This document shows, piece after piece, positions 16,333 through 25,500 of a stretch of DNA of 49,961 nucleotides. The notes beneath the pieces are model-generated. The model worked only from the letters and a program-made list of their open reading frames with translations, was not told the DNA's origin and made no database searches. The DNA comes from Parvibaculum sp. (lineage in GTDB: Bacteria > Pseudomonadota > Alphaproteobacteria > Parvibaculales > Parvibaculaceae). Each line of letters begins with the position of its first letter. Within the stretch, counting starts at the first letter, position 1. The DNA is taken from contig JARLIS010000041.1 in the NCBI GenBank assembly GCA_031291615.1, forward strand, positions 1 through 49,961, read 5' to 3'. The translations under genes and the position numbers were made by a program.

Positions 16333-17685
16333 ATGCATATGTACGAGCGCGGTCAAAATTCTTCTGCGAACAATCGGCCCCTGCGGCGGAAGGTTTTTTT
16401 CGCCGCGAGCTGTCTCGCATTGCTATTCGCTTCGTCGCCCGTTCTTGCCGGTTCCGGCGGCGGCGCCGTCGGCCAGCATTTCGAACTCCATCTGTCCGAT
16501 CTTCCCGCGCCCTATCACAACCCCTCCAGTCAGATCGAGGCCGAAGACGTCGCGCGCGCCGACGACTGGATGCCCAATGTGCCGAACGGTTTTCACGTCG
16601 GCATCTTTGCAAGCGGGCTCGACCGGCCGCGCGAAATCGCGGTCGCGCCGAACGGAACGGTTTTCGTTTCGCAAACGCATCTCGGACAGGTCGTCGCGCT
16701 GCGCGACGACAATGAAGACGGCGTGGCGGAGGTCCGCAGAACTTTCCTCACCGGATTTCGCGAGCCGACGGGGCTTGCCGTTCAGGACGGCGCGCTTTAC
16801 GTCGCCGATCGCAGGGCCGTCTGGCGCGTCGATATCGGCGACGACATGTTGAGCCCCGGCGTGCGCAGCATGGTGACGCGGCCGGGCGCGCTTGGTCAGG
16901 GCGGCGGGCACATCACGCGCGAAATCGTCTTTGCGCCCGACGGAAAGCACTTCTACGTTTCAATCGGCAGTCAGACGGATGTCGGCGAGGACGCCTGGCC
17001 GCGCGCGACGATCCAAGAGTTCGGGCGCGACGGGAAGGCGCAGTCGACCTATGCCGGCGGCTTGCGAAATCCGGTCGGCCTTGCATTTTATCCGGGAACG
17101 GACGACCTCTATGCCGTCGTCAACGAACGCGAAGGTCTCGGCGAGGGGCTTGTGCCCGATTTTCTGACGCGGGTCGAACCGGGCGCCTTTTACGGCTTTC
17201 CCTATGCCTATCTGGGCGACCATCCCGATCCGCAATTCGGCGACCTGCGCCCGGATCTCGTCAAGGAGACGGCGGCGCCCGACCTTCTCTTCAAGCCGCG
17301 CTCGGTGCCGCTCGGCTTCATTTTCTATCAGGGCCGTGGTTTTCCCAGCGAATTTCGCGGCGACGCCATCGTCGCGCTTCACGGTCCGCGCAATGCGGGC
17401 GGGGCGGGCATTTCGCTCGTCCGGGTGAAGTTCCGCGGCGGCCGGCCGCGTGGCGGGTACGAGACCTTCATGACCGGCTTCGGCGCGGATATGCCGCGCG
17501 CGCAAGCGGGCGGCGACCAGGCCGCGTCCATGCGGATATGGGGGCGTCCGGTCTGGATCGCGGAGGCGGCGGACGGCTCGCTCCTCGTGTCCGACGATGT
17601 GGCGAACGTCATCTGGCGGGTGAGCTGGGCGGGGTCCGAGGCGGGCAATGCGACGAAGCCGGCCTTGCCTGCCCAGCGGCGATAG
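16333..17685 (+). CDS. sorbosone/glucose dehydrogenase-like (PQQ-type beta-propeller) exported protein
   Basis: 450 residues. The N-terminus has a basic stretch and a hydrophobic segment (about 20-35, ending SPVLAGSGGG), so it is probably exported. The blades MPNVPNGFHVGIFASGL, RPREIAVAPNGTVFVSQT, GLAVQDGALYVADRRAVW, TYAGGLRNPVGLAFYPGTDDL, PDFLTRVEPGAFYGFPYAYLG and DAIVALHGPRN are those of L-sorbosone dehydrogenase and soluble glucose dehydrogenase-like propellers. A role as a periplasmic PQQ-dependent sugar or aldehyde dehydrogenase follows from the family; the substrate is not known. Start either ATG 16333 or 16339. Confidence 0.85.
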   Translation: MHMYERGQNSSANNRPLRRKVFFAASCLALLFASSPVLAGSGGGAVGQHFELHLSDLPAPYHNPSSQIEAEDVARADDWMPNVPNGFHVGIFASGLDRPREIAVAPNGTVFVSQTHLGQVVALRDDNEDGVAEVRRTFLTGFREPTGLAVQDGALYVADRRAVWRVDIGDDMLSPGVRSMVTRPGALGQGGGHITREIVFAPDGKHFYVSIGSQTDVGEDAWPRATIQEFGRDGKAQSTYAGGLRNPVGLAFYPGTDDLYAVVNEREGLGEGLVPDFLTRVEPGAFYGFPYAYLGDHPDPQFGDLRPDLVKETAAPDLLFKPRSVPLGFIFYQGRGFPSEFRGDAIVALHGPRNAGGAGISLVRVKFRGGRPRGGYETFMTGFGADMPRAQAGGDQAASMRIWGRPVWIAEAADGSLLVSDDVANVIWRVSWAGSEAGNATKPALPAQRR

Positions 17686-17835
17686 GCGGTTGCCCGGCGA
17701 CCTGACTTATCCCGCATGTTGGCGGGCCTATGGAGGCCGTGGGCGGGCGTTCGGTCTTGGGGGCCGGAACATATAGGGCCGAGGCTTCCGGCCCGAGGAC
17801 GGGCGGAATGCGGGCGGCTTTGCGGTTTCCGGGAA

Positions 17836-17911
17836 TGGTGGAGCCGAGCGGGATCGAACCGCTGACCTCCTCATTGCGAACGAGGCGCTCTCCCAACTGA
17901 GCTACGGCCCC
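17836..17911 (-). tRNA. tRNA-Ala (anticodon CGC)
   Basis: 76 nt on the minus strand, from GGGGCCGTAGCTCAG to GGCTCCACCA with CCA encoded. All four arms fold: 7-bp acceptor (GGGGCCG with CGGCTCC), D arm GCTC/GAGC, anticodon stem CCTCG/TGAGG with loop TTCGCAA, and T arm AGCGG/CCGCT with TTCGATC. The anticodon CGC reads the GCG alanine codon, which is abundant in this GC-rich genome. The flanks 17686-17835 and 17912-18109 hold no further gene that I can support. Confidence 0.97.
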
Positions 17912-18109
17912 GGAGTGAGCCGGTTCTTTAGGGGGAGGCGGCGAAGGTGTCAAGAGACCGGGCGGGGCGGGCCGGCGGGGCGGCGCCAAAGGGGACAAGC
18001 CCGCGCTTGAACGGGGGGCTTTGGCCCTTTACATCTTGGCCAACCAGACGAACCCATCCTCCGTCCTCCGGGCCCGCGCCCCGGCAGGGCGCGTAAAGCC
18101 CGGGGGCCC

Positions 18110-18403
18110 ATGCAATCCCTTCTCATCCTGATCATCCAGGTCATCCAGCTTTACACCTGGGTCATCATCATCGGCGCCGTTCTGAGCTGGCTTATCGCCT
18201 TCAACGTCATCAACACCCAGAACCGCTTCGTCTATACGGTGGTCGATGTGATCTACCGGGTGACGGAACCGGCGCTGGCGCCCATCCGGCGCATCCTGCC
18301 CGATCTCGGCGGCATCGACATTTCGCCGATCGTGCTGCTGCTGCTCCTCTATTTCCTCCAGAACCTCATCATCGAGCTTTTCGGCTCCCTTCAGGTCTAC
18401 TGA
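18110..18403 (+). CDS. YggT family membrane protein
   Basis: 97 residues. Two hydrophobic segments (about 3-30, LLILIIQVIQLYTWVIIIG; and about 68-90, IVLLLLLYFLQNLIIELFG) flank a short loop with DVIYRVTEPALAPIRRILPDLGGIDISPI, the signature of the YggT family. Function unknown; membrane roles linked to osmotic tolerance and cell division/chloroplast YCF19 are described for the family. The following DUF167 gene starts 16 bp later, a very common pairing. Confidence 0.93.
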   Translation: MQSLLILIIQVIQLYTWVIIIGAVLSWLIAFNVINTQNRFVYTVVDVIYRVTEPALAPIRRILPDLGGIDISPIVLLLLLYFLQNLIIELFGSLQVY

Positions 18404-18418
18404 GCGCCGGGGCGGCCC

Positions 18419-18760
18419 ATGTCCTCCTCGCCGGTCAGGATGCTTGAGGACGGGATCGCGATCAGCGTCAGGGTGACGCCCAAAGCCGCCCATGCCCGGA
18501 TCGACGGCGTCGGAACGGATGCCGAGGGCCACGCCCATCTCCGCCTGCGGGTCACCGAAGCGCCGGAAAAGGGCAAGGCCAACGAGGCGGTGGCGAGGCT
18601 CCTTGCCAAGGCGCTCGGGGTTCCCAAAAGCGCCGTCGAGATCGCTTCGGGTGAGACCGGGCGGGTGAAGGTCGTGACGGTCAGGGGAACGGGCCTCGGT
18701 TCGCAGCTTCTCCATGACAGGCTCGCCGCCCTTGTCGATGCCCTTGCGAGGCCGGCATGA
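18419..18760 (+). CDS. DUF167 (YggU) family protein
   Basis: 113 residues with the family core ISVRVTPKAAHARIDGV and VTEAPEKGKANEAVARLLAKALGVPKSAVEIASGETGR. Small cytoplasmic protein of unknown function, regularly encoded next to yggT as here. The first residues (MSSSPVRMLEDG) are variable, so the start could be later. Confidence 0.92.
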   Translation: MSSSPVRMLEDGIAISVRVTPKAAHARIDGVGTDAEGHAHLRLRVTEAPEKGKANEAVARLLAKALGVPKSAVEIASGETGRVKVVTVRGTGLGSQLLHDRLAALVDALARPA

Positions 18761-18800
18761 GCGAATTGCGCCCGATGCTTCCGGCTTCTAATATGCAGGC

Positions 18801-18896
18801 CTTGCGTGACTGGCGAAGCAAGGTGGGCAGGACCACCGGGAAGCGCAAGAATTTGCAGCCGCTCGCCTGGGCACCCCACAAAGTTCGAGGTGCCTC
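18801..18896 (+). ncRNA. ZTP (pfl) riboswitch upstream of folD
   Basis: The parts of the pfl/ZTP aptamer are in order. Stem P1 is CTTGCG (18801-18806) with CGCAAG (18844-18849), enclosing GTGACTGGCG. Inside, P2 is GGTGG (18822-18826) with CCACC (18833-18837), followed by GGGAAGCG. After the linker AATTTGCA comes CCGCTCGCCTGGGCA (18859-18873). GGCG at 18812-18815 can pair with CGCC at 18864-18867 as the pseudoknot. ZTP riboswitches sense AICAR/ZTP, a sign of low 10-formyl-THF, and raise folate one-carbon gene expression. The 3' side CTGGGCA overlaps a hairpin, GGCACC (18870-18875) with GGTGCC (18889-18894), that covers the folD ribosome site GAGG, so control is probably translational. Confidence 0.87.
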
Positions 18897-19811
18897 ATGA
18901 CGTCCAAATCCCCCCGTTCAAATCTCATCGACGGCAAGGCCATCGCCACGGCGATCAAGGCGCGCGTCGCCGCCGAAGTCGCGCGGCTGAAGCGCGAGCA
19001 TGGGCTCACGCCCGGTCTTGCCGTGGTGCTGGTCGGCAACGATCCGGCGAGCGAGGTCTATGTCCGCAACAAGGGCATCGCCACGGTCGAGGCGGGCATG
19101 AACTCCTTCGAGTTCAAGCTGCCGGCCGACACCTCACAGGAGACGGTGCTGGCGAAGGTGCGCGAGCTCAACGCCGATCCCTCCGTCCACGGATTTCTGG
19201 TGCAGTTTCCCGTGCCCGAGCAGATCAGCCAGCAGGCGGTCATCGACGCCATTGACCCGATGAAGGATGCCGACGGGCTCCATCCGCTCAATGCGGGACG
19301 GCTCGCCAGCGGTTTGCCCGCCATGGTGCCGGCGACGCCCGAGGGCTGCCTCATCATGGCGAAGCTCGCGGGCGGCGGCGATCTTTCCGGCAAGCATGCG
19401 GTCGTCATCGGGCGCTCCAATCTCGTCGGCAAGCCCATCGCGCAATTGCTGCTCAGGGAAAACTGCACGGTGACGATCGCGCATAGCCGCTCGCACGATC
19501 TGCCGGGCCTTGCGCGGCAGGCCGACATTCTCGTCGCCGCCGTCGGCCGCCCGAACATGGTCAAGGGCGACTGGGTGAAGCCCGGCGCCATCGTCATCGA
19601 TGTCGGCATCAACCGCGTGCCGGCGCCCGACAAGGGCGAGGGCAAGACGCGGCTTGTCGGCGATGTCGATTTCGCCGAAGCGTCGAAGGTTGCGGGCGCG
19701 ATCACGCCGGTGCCGGGCGGCGTCGGCCTGATGACGGTCGCCTGTCTCATGCGCAATACGGTGATCGCCGCCTGCCGCCAGCGCGGCGTCGCGCTGTCCG
19801 ACGGCTTTTGA
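18897..19811 (+). CDS. folD: bifunctional methylenetetrahydrofolate dehydrogenase/cyclohydrolase
   Basis: 304 residues, the usual FolD length. It has the catalytic Tyr55 and Lys59 in ASEVYVRNK, the active-site Gln in [19 protein letters not shown], the NADP-binding [15 protein letters not shown], and the C-terminal [19 protein letters not shown]. The residue after GGVG is Leu where many homologues have Pro. FolD converts 5,10-methylene-THF to 10-formyl-THF in two steps in the cytosol. Regulated by the ZTP riboswitch in its leader. The aldo/keto reductase gene follows after 20 bp. Confidence 0.97.
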   Translation: MTSKSPRSNLIDGKAIATAIKARVAAEVARLKREHGLTPGLAVVLVGNDPASEVYVRNKGIATVEAGMNSFEFKLPADTSQETVLAKVRELNADPSVHGFLVQFPVPEQISQQAVIDAIDPMKDADGLHPLNAGRLASGLPAMVPATPEGCLIMAKLAGGGDLSGKHAVVIGRSNLVGKPIAQLLLRENCTVTIAHSRSHDLPGLARQADILVAAVGRPNMVKGDWVKPGAIVIDVGINRVPAPDKGEGKTRLVGDVDFAEASKVAGAITPVPGGVGLMTVACLMRNTVIAACRQRGVALSDGF

Positions 19812-19831
19812 GACGAGGATCGGGGAGCGAA

Positions 19832-20842
19832 ATGGAAACGCGCAAGCTCGGCAATCTCTGGCCCGTCAGCGCGCTGACGCTTGGCGGCGGCGGGCTCGGC
19901 CAGATCTGGGGCAAGACCGACCGGGACGAGGCGGTGGCGACCGTTCATGCCGCCGTTGATGCGGGCATCACGCTTCTCGATCTCGCGCCGATGTATGGCA
20001 AGGGCGAAGCCGAGGCCGTCGTCGGCGCGGCCTTCGACGGCAAGTGGCCGTCGCAGATGCGCGTGACGACGAAATGCATTCTCGGCACGCGGCATTTCGA
20101 CGGGCTGGAAGAGCGCCTCGAAACCTCGCTGGTGCGGAGCCTTGCAACGCTCGGCCGCGAACAGGTCGATCTCTTCTTCCTGCATTCGAACATCTATCCC
20201 GACGATTATGTCTATGAGCGCGACCCCGCCTATCACACCTATGGCGCGGTGCCATGGACGGTCTATGTCGGCCGCATCGTGCCGACTTTCGAGAAGCTGA
20301 AGGCCAAAGGCCTTATCGGCGATTGGGGCATTACGGGCATCGGATTGCCGCGCGCGATCATGGAGGCGCTCAGGGGCGAACCGAAGCCCGCCGCCGTGCA
20401 GGCCATCGCCAATCTGATGGACTCGGCGGGCGGCATTCGCCGTTACGAAGAACCGGCCGAGCCGCGCAACATCATCCGCACGGCCAGGAACAACGATGTC
20501 GGCGTCATGGGCATACGCGCGGTGCAGGCGGGCGCGCTCACCGCCGAGATCGACCGGCCGCTCGCCGCCGACGATCCCGACCGGCTCGACTACGACAAGG
20601 CCGCGCCCTTCCGCGCGCTCTGCAGGGAGCTCGGCGAAGACCCAGCCATCCTCGCGCATCGCTATGCGCTCGCCATCGAGGGCGTCGATACGGTGGTGCT
20701 CGGCGTCAAGAACCGGCGCGAGCTTCTCGACATCGTCGCCGCCGAGGCCAAGGGGCCGCTCGGCGCCGATGTCATCGGGCGCATCGAGGCGCTGGGGCTG
20801 CGGCGTCAGGTGCCGCGCATTCCACTCGACGCGCCGATATGA
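19832..20842 (+). CDS. aldo/keto reductase
   Basis: 336 residues, AKR barrel. The tetrad positions are visible: Asp in LLDLAPMYGKGEAE (Asp and Tyr), Lys in TTKCIL, and His in LFFLHSNIYP. The first strand is KLGNLWPVSALTLGGGGLGQI. The family reduces aldehydes or ketones with NADPH; the specific substrate is unknown. The ATG at 19832 follows CGGGGAGCGA, a good ribosome site, 20 bp after folD, so it may share the folD transcript. Confidence 0.88.
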   Translation: METRKLGNLWPVSALTLGGGGLGQIWGKTDRDEAVATVHAAVDAGITLLDLAPMYGKGEAEAVVGAAFDGKWPSQMRVTTKCILGTRHFDGLEERLETSLVRSLATLGREQVDLFFLHSNIYPDDYVYERDPAYHTYGAVPWTVYVGRIVPTFEKLKAKGLIGDWGITGIGLPRAIMEALRGEPKPAAVQAIANLMDSAGGIRRYEEPAEPRNIIRTARNNDVGVMGIRAVQAGALTAEIDRPLAADDPDRLDYDKAAPFRALCRELGEDPAILAHRYALAIEGVDTVVLGVKNRRELLDIVAAEAKGPLGADVIGRIEALGLRRQVPRIPLDAPI

Positions 20843-20869
20843 GCGCGGCGCTATGAGAAAGGGGCGGAA

Positions 20870-21127
20870 TCAGCGATTGTCGAGCTGAGCTCTCACGGCG
20901 CCGAGCCCTTCGCGCGTAATGCGATAGGGCCCTCCGCTTCGGGAGGCGATCAACCGCCGCCGTTTCAACCGGCGAAAGGTTGCCAGCGTGCAGTCAGACA
21001 AGAGCCAGCCTTCCCGCGTGACGCAGATGACAGCCTGGATTTTTCCTTTTTCATCCTTCTCGACACGGATGGCCGCGCCTTGGGCGAGCGCATGGAGCGT
21101 GCGCTGCTCGAATTTCGAGACGTTCAT
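20870..21127 (-). CDS. yjhX: YjhX family (UPF0386) protein
   Basis: 85 residues, closely matching E. coli Yjh[29 protein letters not shown]...LI, and the C-terminal PYRI...[10 protein letters not shown]. YjhX was reported as the toxin of a YjhX/YjhQ (GNAT antitoxin) pair in E. coli. No acetyltransferase gene adjoins it here, so it is an orphan and its toxicity is not shown. I chose ATG 21127 because it aligns with the E. coli N-terminus and has AAGG upstream; the longer upstream reading is Arg-rich and unlikely. Confidence 0.85.
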   Translation of the reverse strand: MNVSKFEQRTLHALAQGAAIRVEKDEKGKIQAVICVTREGWLLSDCTLATFRRLKRRRLIASRSGGPYRITREGLGAVRAQLDNR

Positions 21128-21290
21128 TGGAATTGCCTTGGAGAAAAGCCGCAGGGCGCGGGCCGAACCCAGCCACGCACGCATTCGCCATGCGGACCAA
21201 ACGGCCCGCGGCTTCAAACGGCCTCAGAACCCGGCAAGAACCGGATCAGAGCCGCGAGGCTTCTCCAAAGGCAGACATCAACGCTCCATC

Positions 21291-22838
21291 ATGCGTGAGG
21301 CATTCGGGATAATGCAGAAACCGTGGCGCTGTCAAACCTCGCCGCGCGGTCTTTCGGGGAGAGGCGGTCTCGCCGCCGTCTTTTTCCTGGCTGCTGTGTT
21401 CCTGATGCCGCAGGCGGCGCGGGCCGCCGATCCCCGGCCGGCCGATCCGCGCGCCGAGGGCGGCATGCTCTCCTGGCCGCGCGCGGACATGGTGCGGGCG
21501 CTCGGCATTTTCGTTCCCGAACGGATGAAGGAGCTCGACGTTCCGGGCGTCGGCATCGCCGTCGTCGCCGATGGCGAGATCGTCTATTCGGGCACTTTCG
21601 GCAAGGCCGACAAGCGGGCGGACGCGCCGGTGACGCCTTCGACGCGCTTCGAGGCGGGCGAGCTCGGCGAGGCGGTGGCCGCCTATGCCGCAATCTCCAT
21701 GGTGCGCGACAAGCTCCTCTTTCTCGACGCGCCGCTGTCGCGCGACCTGCCGAAGCCCTGGCTGCGCGATGCGGGCGACAATGCGCGCGTCACGCTTCGC
21801 CAGGTTCTCACCAATACGTCGGGGCTCGGCGACAATGCGGCCCATCCCTCGCATGTCACGAGTTTCGAGCCCGGCAGCCGGTTTTCCCATTCGGGCGTCG
21901 GCTTCCTCTATCTCCAGCATGTAATGGAAGTCGTGTCGGGCCAGCCGTTCGAGGAGGCGATGAGCCAGCGCGCGTTCAAGCCGCTGGGCATGGACACGTC
22001 TTCCTATCTGCCGGGCGAGGAGGAACACGCGCCGCTGGCGCGCGGCTATGTGCCCGTCGGCTTTCTGCTGACTTCCTTTTATCTTCCCTTCGCCATTTCC
22101 TTCATCGTCATCGTCACGCTTCTCTGGGCCCTGTCGCGGTTCACGCTGCAACGCCGCGTCGAGCCCGCGGATATGATCTGGCCGGCGGCGGGCGGTCTTC
22201 TCTTCGCCATCGGCATGGTGTGGTGGGGGCTCGGCGTGGGCGCGGCCTTTTTCGTCATCGGCATCGCGGTCTTTTATGCGCTGGGCGTTTCGGCGCTCGG
22301 GGCCTTCTTCTATTACCTCGCCTATATTGCGGGCATAGCGCGCTCGCGCGACGGTTTCATCGACCGGGGGCGCGGGCGGCCGGAAAGCATCGTCATTGCC
22401 GGCGCCTTCGTGCTGGCGCTCGTTGCCAGCATGCCGGTCTTCAACCACATGCTGCGCGTGCCGGTCTGGCCGTTCCTGCGCGAAAGCGTCAGCGCGGCCT
22501 CGTCCTTCCGCACCACCGCGCCCGACATGGCGCGCTTCATGATCGAGATCATGGACGGCAGGCAGATGGGGCCGAAGATGCAGGCGCGCATGCTCAACGA
22601 GCGCGTGCCGGTGGAAGGGCCCTATTTCTGGTGTCTCGGCCTCGGCCTGCGGCAGGACCGGGATCACGAGACGCTGTGGACGCGCGGCTCGGCGACGGGT
22701 TTTGAAAGCCTGATGGTCATGGACCCGTCGCGCCGGGCGGGCGTCGTGGTGCTGACCAACAGCCGCGAAGGCGCGGCGCTGGCGCAGGATGTGGCGCGCA
22801 ACGTGCTCGGCATAGAGGCGGTGTGGTCGCTGCCTTGA
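21291..22838 (+). CDS. degenerate beta-lactamase-fold membrane protein
   Basis: 515 residues from ATG 21291 (ATG 21312 is an equally possible start). The signal segment, about residues 24-45, ends QAARA. The rest follows the serine beta-lactamase/esterase (class C-like) fold: VPGVGIAVVADGEIVYSGTFGKAD, then TRFEAGELGEAVAAY, then LTNTSGLGD, then SRFSHSGVGFLYLQHVMEVVSGQ, then MDPSRRAGVVVLTNS. All three active-site motifs are lost: SxxK reads ELGE (124-127), YxN reads HSG (200-202), and the KTG/HTG position reads RGS (465-467). About residues 256-385 insert four or so transmembrane helices. It is probably a non-catalytic membrane protein. Confidence 0.8.
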   Translation: MREAFGIMQKPWRCQTSPRGLSGRGGLAAVFFLAAVFLMPQAARAADPRPADPRAEGGMLSWPRADMVRALGIFVPERMKELDVPGVGIAVVADGEIVYSGTFGKADKRADAPVTPSTRFEAGELGEAVAAYAAISMVRDKLLFLDAPLSRDLPKPWLRDAGDNARVTLRQVLTNTSGLGDNAAHPSHVTSFEPGSRFSHSGVGFLYLQHVMEVVSGQPFEEAMSQRAFKPLGMDTSSYLPGEEEHAPLARGYVPVGFLLTSFYLPFAISFIVIVTLLWALSRFTLQRRVEPADMIWPAAGGLLFAIGMVWWGLGVGAAFFVIGIAVFYALGVSALGAFFYYLAYIAGIARSRDGFIDRGRGRPESIVIAGAFVLALVASMPVFNHMLRVPVWPFLRESVSAASSFRTTAPDMARFMIEIMDGRQMGPKMQARMLNERVPVEGPYFWCLGLGLRQDRDHETLWTRGSATGFESLMVMDPSRRAGVVVLTNSREGAALAQDVARNVLGIEAVWSLP

Positions 22839-22852
22839 GGAGGGAGAGGGCG

Positions 22853-23524
22853 ATGGAGAGCTTCAAGACGATCCATGCGCGCGCCGCCAAGCGGCATGGC
22901 GGCGACAAGGCGCTCGAAAAACTTCTCGGCAAGCCGAAGAGCGCGGCCGCCATCCGGAAAATTCCCGACGACCGCTGGCTTGCGGCGATGACCCAATCTG
23001 TCTTTCAGGCGGGCTTCGTCTGGAAGGTGATCGAGGCGAAGTGGCCGGGCTTCGAGGCGGCGTTCGACGGCTTCGATCCCTATCGTGTCGCCTTTTACTC
23101 CGGCGAAGACATGGGCCGGCTCGCCAGCGACACGCACATCGTCCGGAACGGGGCGAAGATAAAAGCGACGGTCGAGAATGCGCGCTTCGTCGTCGAGCTT
23201 GCGAAGGAGCATGGCTCGGCGGGCGCTTTCTTCGCGGCCTCGAAGCCCGAAAACTATGTCGAGCTTCTGGAGTTCCTGAAGAAGCGGGGCAAGCGGCTTT
23301 CGGGCTTCTCGGCGCAGTATTTCTTGCGCCATCAGGGCGTCGACAGTTTCATCCTGTCGCCCTCCGTCACCGCCGCGCTCATCAAGGCGAAAGTCGTCGA
23401 CAAGCCGCCGACCTCGCGCAAGGCCATGGCGGCGGTGCAGGCGGCCTTCAATCAGTGGCGAAAAGAAAGCGGCCGATCCCTTACCGAGATCAGCCGCACG
23501 CTTGCCATGTCGATAGATGCTTAA
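22853..23524 (+). CDS. DNA-3-methyladenine glycosylase I (Tag)-like protein
   Basis: 223 residues. RWLAAMTQSVFQAGFVWKVIEAKWPGFEAAFDGFDP is the Tag-family helix-hairpin-helix region (compare 'FQAGLSW..IL.KR..F..AF..FDP'), and the C-terminal half LKKRGKRLSGFSAQYFLRHQGVDSF resembles the 'GF...' segment where E. coli Tag holds a zinc. The N-terminal Cys/His and C-terminal His/Cys zinc ligands of E. coli Tag are not evident. It probably excises alkylated adenine in base-excision repair, or belongs to a divergent Tag-like group. A strong GGAGGGAGAGG site lies before ATG 22853, 14 bp after the previous gene. Confidence 0.78.
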   Translation: MESFKTIHARAAKRHGGDKALEKLLGKPKSAAAIRKIPDDRWLAAMTQSVFQAGFVWKVIEAKWPGFEAAFDGFDPYRVAFYSGEDMGRLASDTHIVRNGAKIKATVENARFVVELAKEHGSAGAFFAASKPENYVELLEFLKKRGKRLSGFSAQYFLRHQGVDSFILSPSVTAALIKAKVVDKPPTSRKAMAAVQAAFNQWRKESGRSLTEISRTLAMSIDA

Positions 23525-23527
23525 GGG

Positions 23528-24061
23528 CTAGCCGGCCTTCTTCGCCGCCTCGACCGCCTTCATGATGATCGCTTCCGCTTCGGCGGCATTGCCCCAGCGT
23601 TCGATCTTCACCCATTTGCCTTCCTCGAGATCCTTGTAGTGCTCAAAGAAGTGCGCGACGCGCTTGATCAGGATTTCGGGCAGGTCGGTGTAGTTGCGGA
23701 CGTTCTTGTAATAGGGGTTCAGCTTCTCGACCGGGACGGCGATGATCTTTTCATCCTGTCCGGCCTCGTCATGCATGATGAGCACGCCGATGGGGCGCGC
23801 GCGCACGACGGCGCCGGGAACGACGGGAATGCGGCTCACGACCAGCACGTCCACCGGATCGCCGTCTTCCGAGAGCGTATGCGGGACGAAGCCGTAATTC
23901 GCCGGATACTGCATTGCCGTGTGGATGAAGCGGTCGACGAAGAGCGTGCCCGACGCCTTGTCCATCTCGTACTTCACCGGATGGCCGCCATGCGGCACCT
24001 CGATGATGACGTTGACGTCGTGGGGCGGGTTGACGCCGATCGGTATGGCCTCGATACGCAT
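23528..24061 (-). CDS. ppa: inorganic pyrophosphatase
   Basis: 177 residues, family I soluble pyrophosphatase. The signature [10 protein letters not shown] (Asp ligands for Mg) is present, with YGFVPHTLS and the C-terminal VKIERWGN region. It hydrolyses PPi to phosphate in the cytoplasm and pulls biosynthetic reactions forward, including the argininosuccinate synthase encoded just upstream on the same strand (8-bp gap), which itself releases PPi. Convergent with the Tag-like gene, 3 bp apart. Confidence 0.97.
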   Translation of the reverse strand: MRIEAIPIGVNPPHDVNVIIEVPHGGHPVKYEMDKASGTLFVDRFIHTAMQYPANYGFVPHTLSEDGDPVDVLVVSRIPVVPGAVVRARPIGVLIMHDEAGQDEKIIAVPVEKLNPYYKNVRNYTDLPEILIKRVAHFFEHYKDLEEGKWVKIERWGNAAEAEAIIMKAVEAAKKAG

Positions 24062-24068
24062 TTACGTT

Positions 24069-25301
24069 TTAACCCTTGATCCGCTTGTTGCGCGCGGCGA
24101 GCAGGCGCAGCCTGAGCGCGTTCAGTTTGATGAAACCGGAAGCATCCTTCTGGTCGTAGGCGCCCGCATCTTCCTCGAAGGTCACATGCGCCATCGAGTA
24201 GAGTGAATAGGGCGAGGTGCGGCCGACGACCGAGACGTTGCCCTTGTAGAGTTTCAGGCGAACGGTGCCGGTGACCATTTCCTGGCTCTTGTCGATCAGC
24301 GCCTGCAACATTTCGCGCTCGGGCGAGAACCAGAAGCCGTAATAGATGAGCTCCGCATAACGCGGCATCAGGTCGTCCTTCAGGTGCATCGCGCCGCGGT
24401 CGAGCGTGATGGACTCGATGCCGCGATGGGCGGCGAGCAGGATCGTGCCGCCCGGCGTCTCGTAGATGCCGCGCGACTTCATGCCGACGAAACGGTTCTC
24501 GACGAGATCGAGGCGGCCGATGCCGTTCGCGCCGCCAAGCTCGTTGAGCTTCGTCAGCAGCGTCGCGGGCGACATCTTCACGCCGTCGATGGAGACGGCG
24601 TCGCCCTTCTCGAAGCCCACTTCGATATAGGTCGCCTTGTCGGGCGCTTCCTCGGGCGAGACGGTGCGCTGGTAAACGAAGTCGGGCGCTTCCTGCGAGG
24701 GGTCTTCCAGCGCCTTGCCTTCCGACGAGGTGTGGAGAAGGTTCGCATCGACCGAGAAGGGCGCTTCGCCGCGCTTGTCCTTGGCGATGGGGATCTGGTT
24801 CTTCTCGGCGAATTCGAGGAGCTTGGTGCGCGAGGTCAGGTCCCATTCGCGCCAGGGGGCGATGATCTTGATGTCGGGGTTGAGCGCGCCGTAGCTCACT
24901 TCGTAGCGCACCTGGTCGTTGCCCTTGCCTGTCGAGCCGTGGGAGACGGCGTCGGCGCCCGTCATGGCGGCGATCTCGATCTGGCGCTTGGCGATCAGCG
25001 GCCGCGCGATCGAGGTGCCGAGAAGGTAGACGCCCTCATAAAGCGCATTGGCGCGGAACATCGGGAAGACGAAGTCGCGGACGAATTCCTCGCGCAGGTC
25101 CTCGATGAAGATTTCCTTGATGCCGAGCATCTCGGCCTTCTTGCGCGCCGGCTCCAGCTCCTCGCCCTGGCCGAGATCGGCCGTGAAGGTCACGACCTCG
25201 CAGCCATAGGTCGTCTGGAGCCATTTCAGGATGATCGAAGTGTCGAGCCCGCCCGAATAGGCAAGCACCACCTTTTTCACGTTTTTCGTCGCGCCACTCA
25301 T
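24069..25301 (-). CDS. argG: argininosuccinate synthase
   Basis: 410 residues. The ATP-pyrophosphatase motif [18 protein letters not shown] is at the N-terminus, followed by [31 protein letters not shown] and [21 protein letters not shown]. It joins citrulline and aspartate with ATP to make argininosuccinate, the penultimate step of arginine synthesis. Start ATG 25301 gives the usual [12 protein letters not shown]-terminus; the longer upstream reading is an Arg/Pro-rich shadow. Probably transcribed together with ppa. Confidence 0.97.
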   Translation of the reverse strand: MSGATKNVKKVVLAYSGGLDTSIILKWLQTTYGCEVVTFTADLGQGEELEPARKKAEMLGIKEIFIEDLREEFVRDFVFPMFRANALYEGVYLLGTSIARPLIAKRQIEIAAMTGADAVSHGSTGKGNDQVRYEVSYGALNPDIKIIAPWREWDLTSRTKLLEFAEKNQIPIAKDKRGEAPFSVDANLLHTSSEGKALEDPSQEAPDFVYQRTVSPEEAPDKATYIEVGFEKGDAVSIDGVKMSPATLLTKLNELGGANGIGRLDLVENRFVGMKSRGIYETPGGTILLAAHRGIESITLDRGAMHLKDDLMPRYAELIYYGFWFSPEREMLQALIDKSQEMVTGTVRLKLYKGNVSVVGRTSPYSLYSMAHVTFEEDAGAYDQKDASGFIKLNALRLRLLAARNKRIKG

Positions 25302-25500
25302 GATTTTTCCGCTCAAAGGACCGCTATTTTGCGGCGCATCATAGGGAAATCCGGTTGCCCAGCAAGAGGGGCCGAGAAAGCGCCGATTCCCGCCGCCCGG
25401 CAGGGATTTGCGCCGGGCGAAAGGCTCGGCGCTGGACAAAAAGTCCCTACTTCGTCCAAATCCCGGGCGGGCGGCGAGGCGCCGCCTCAAGGGAGGACGC

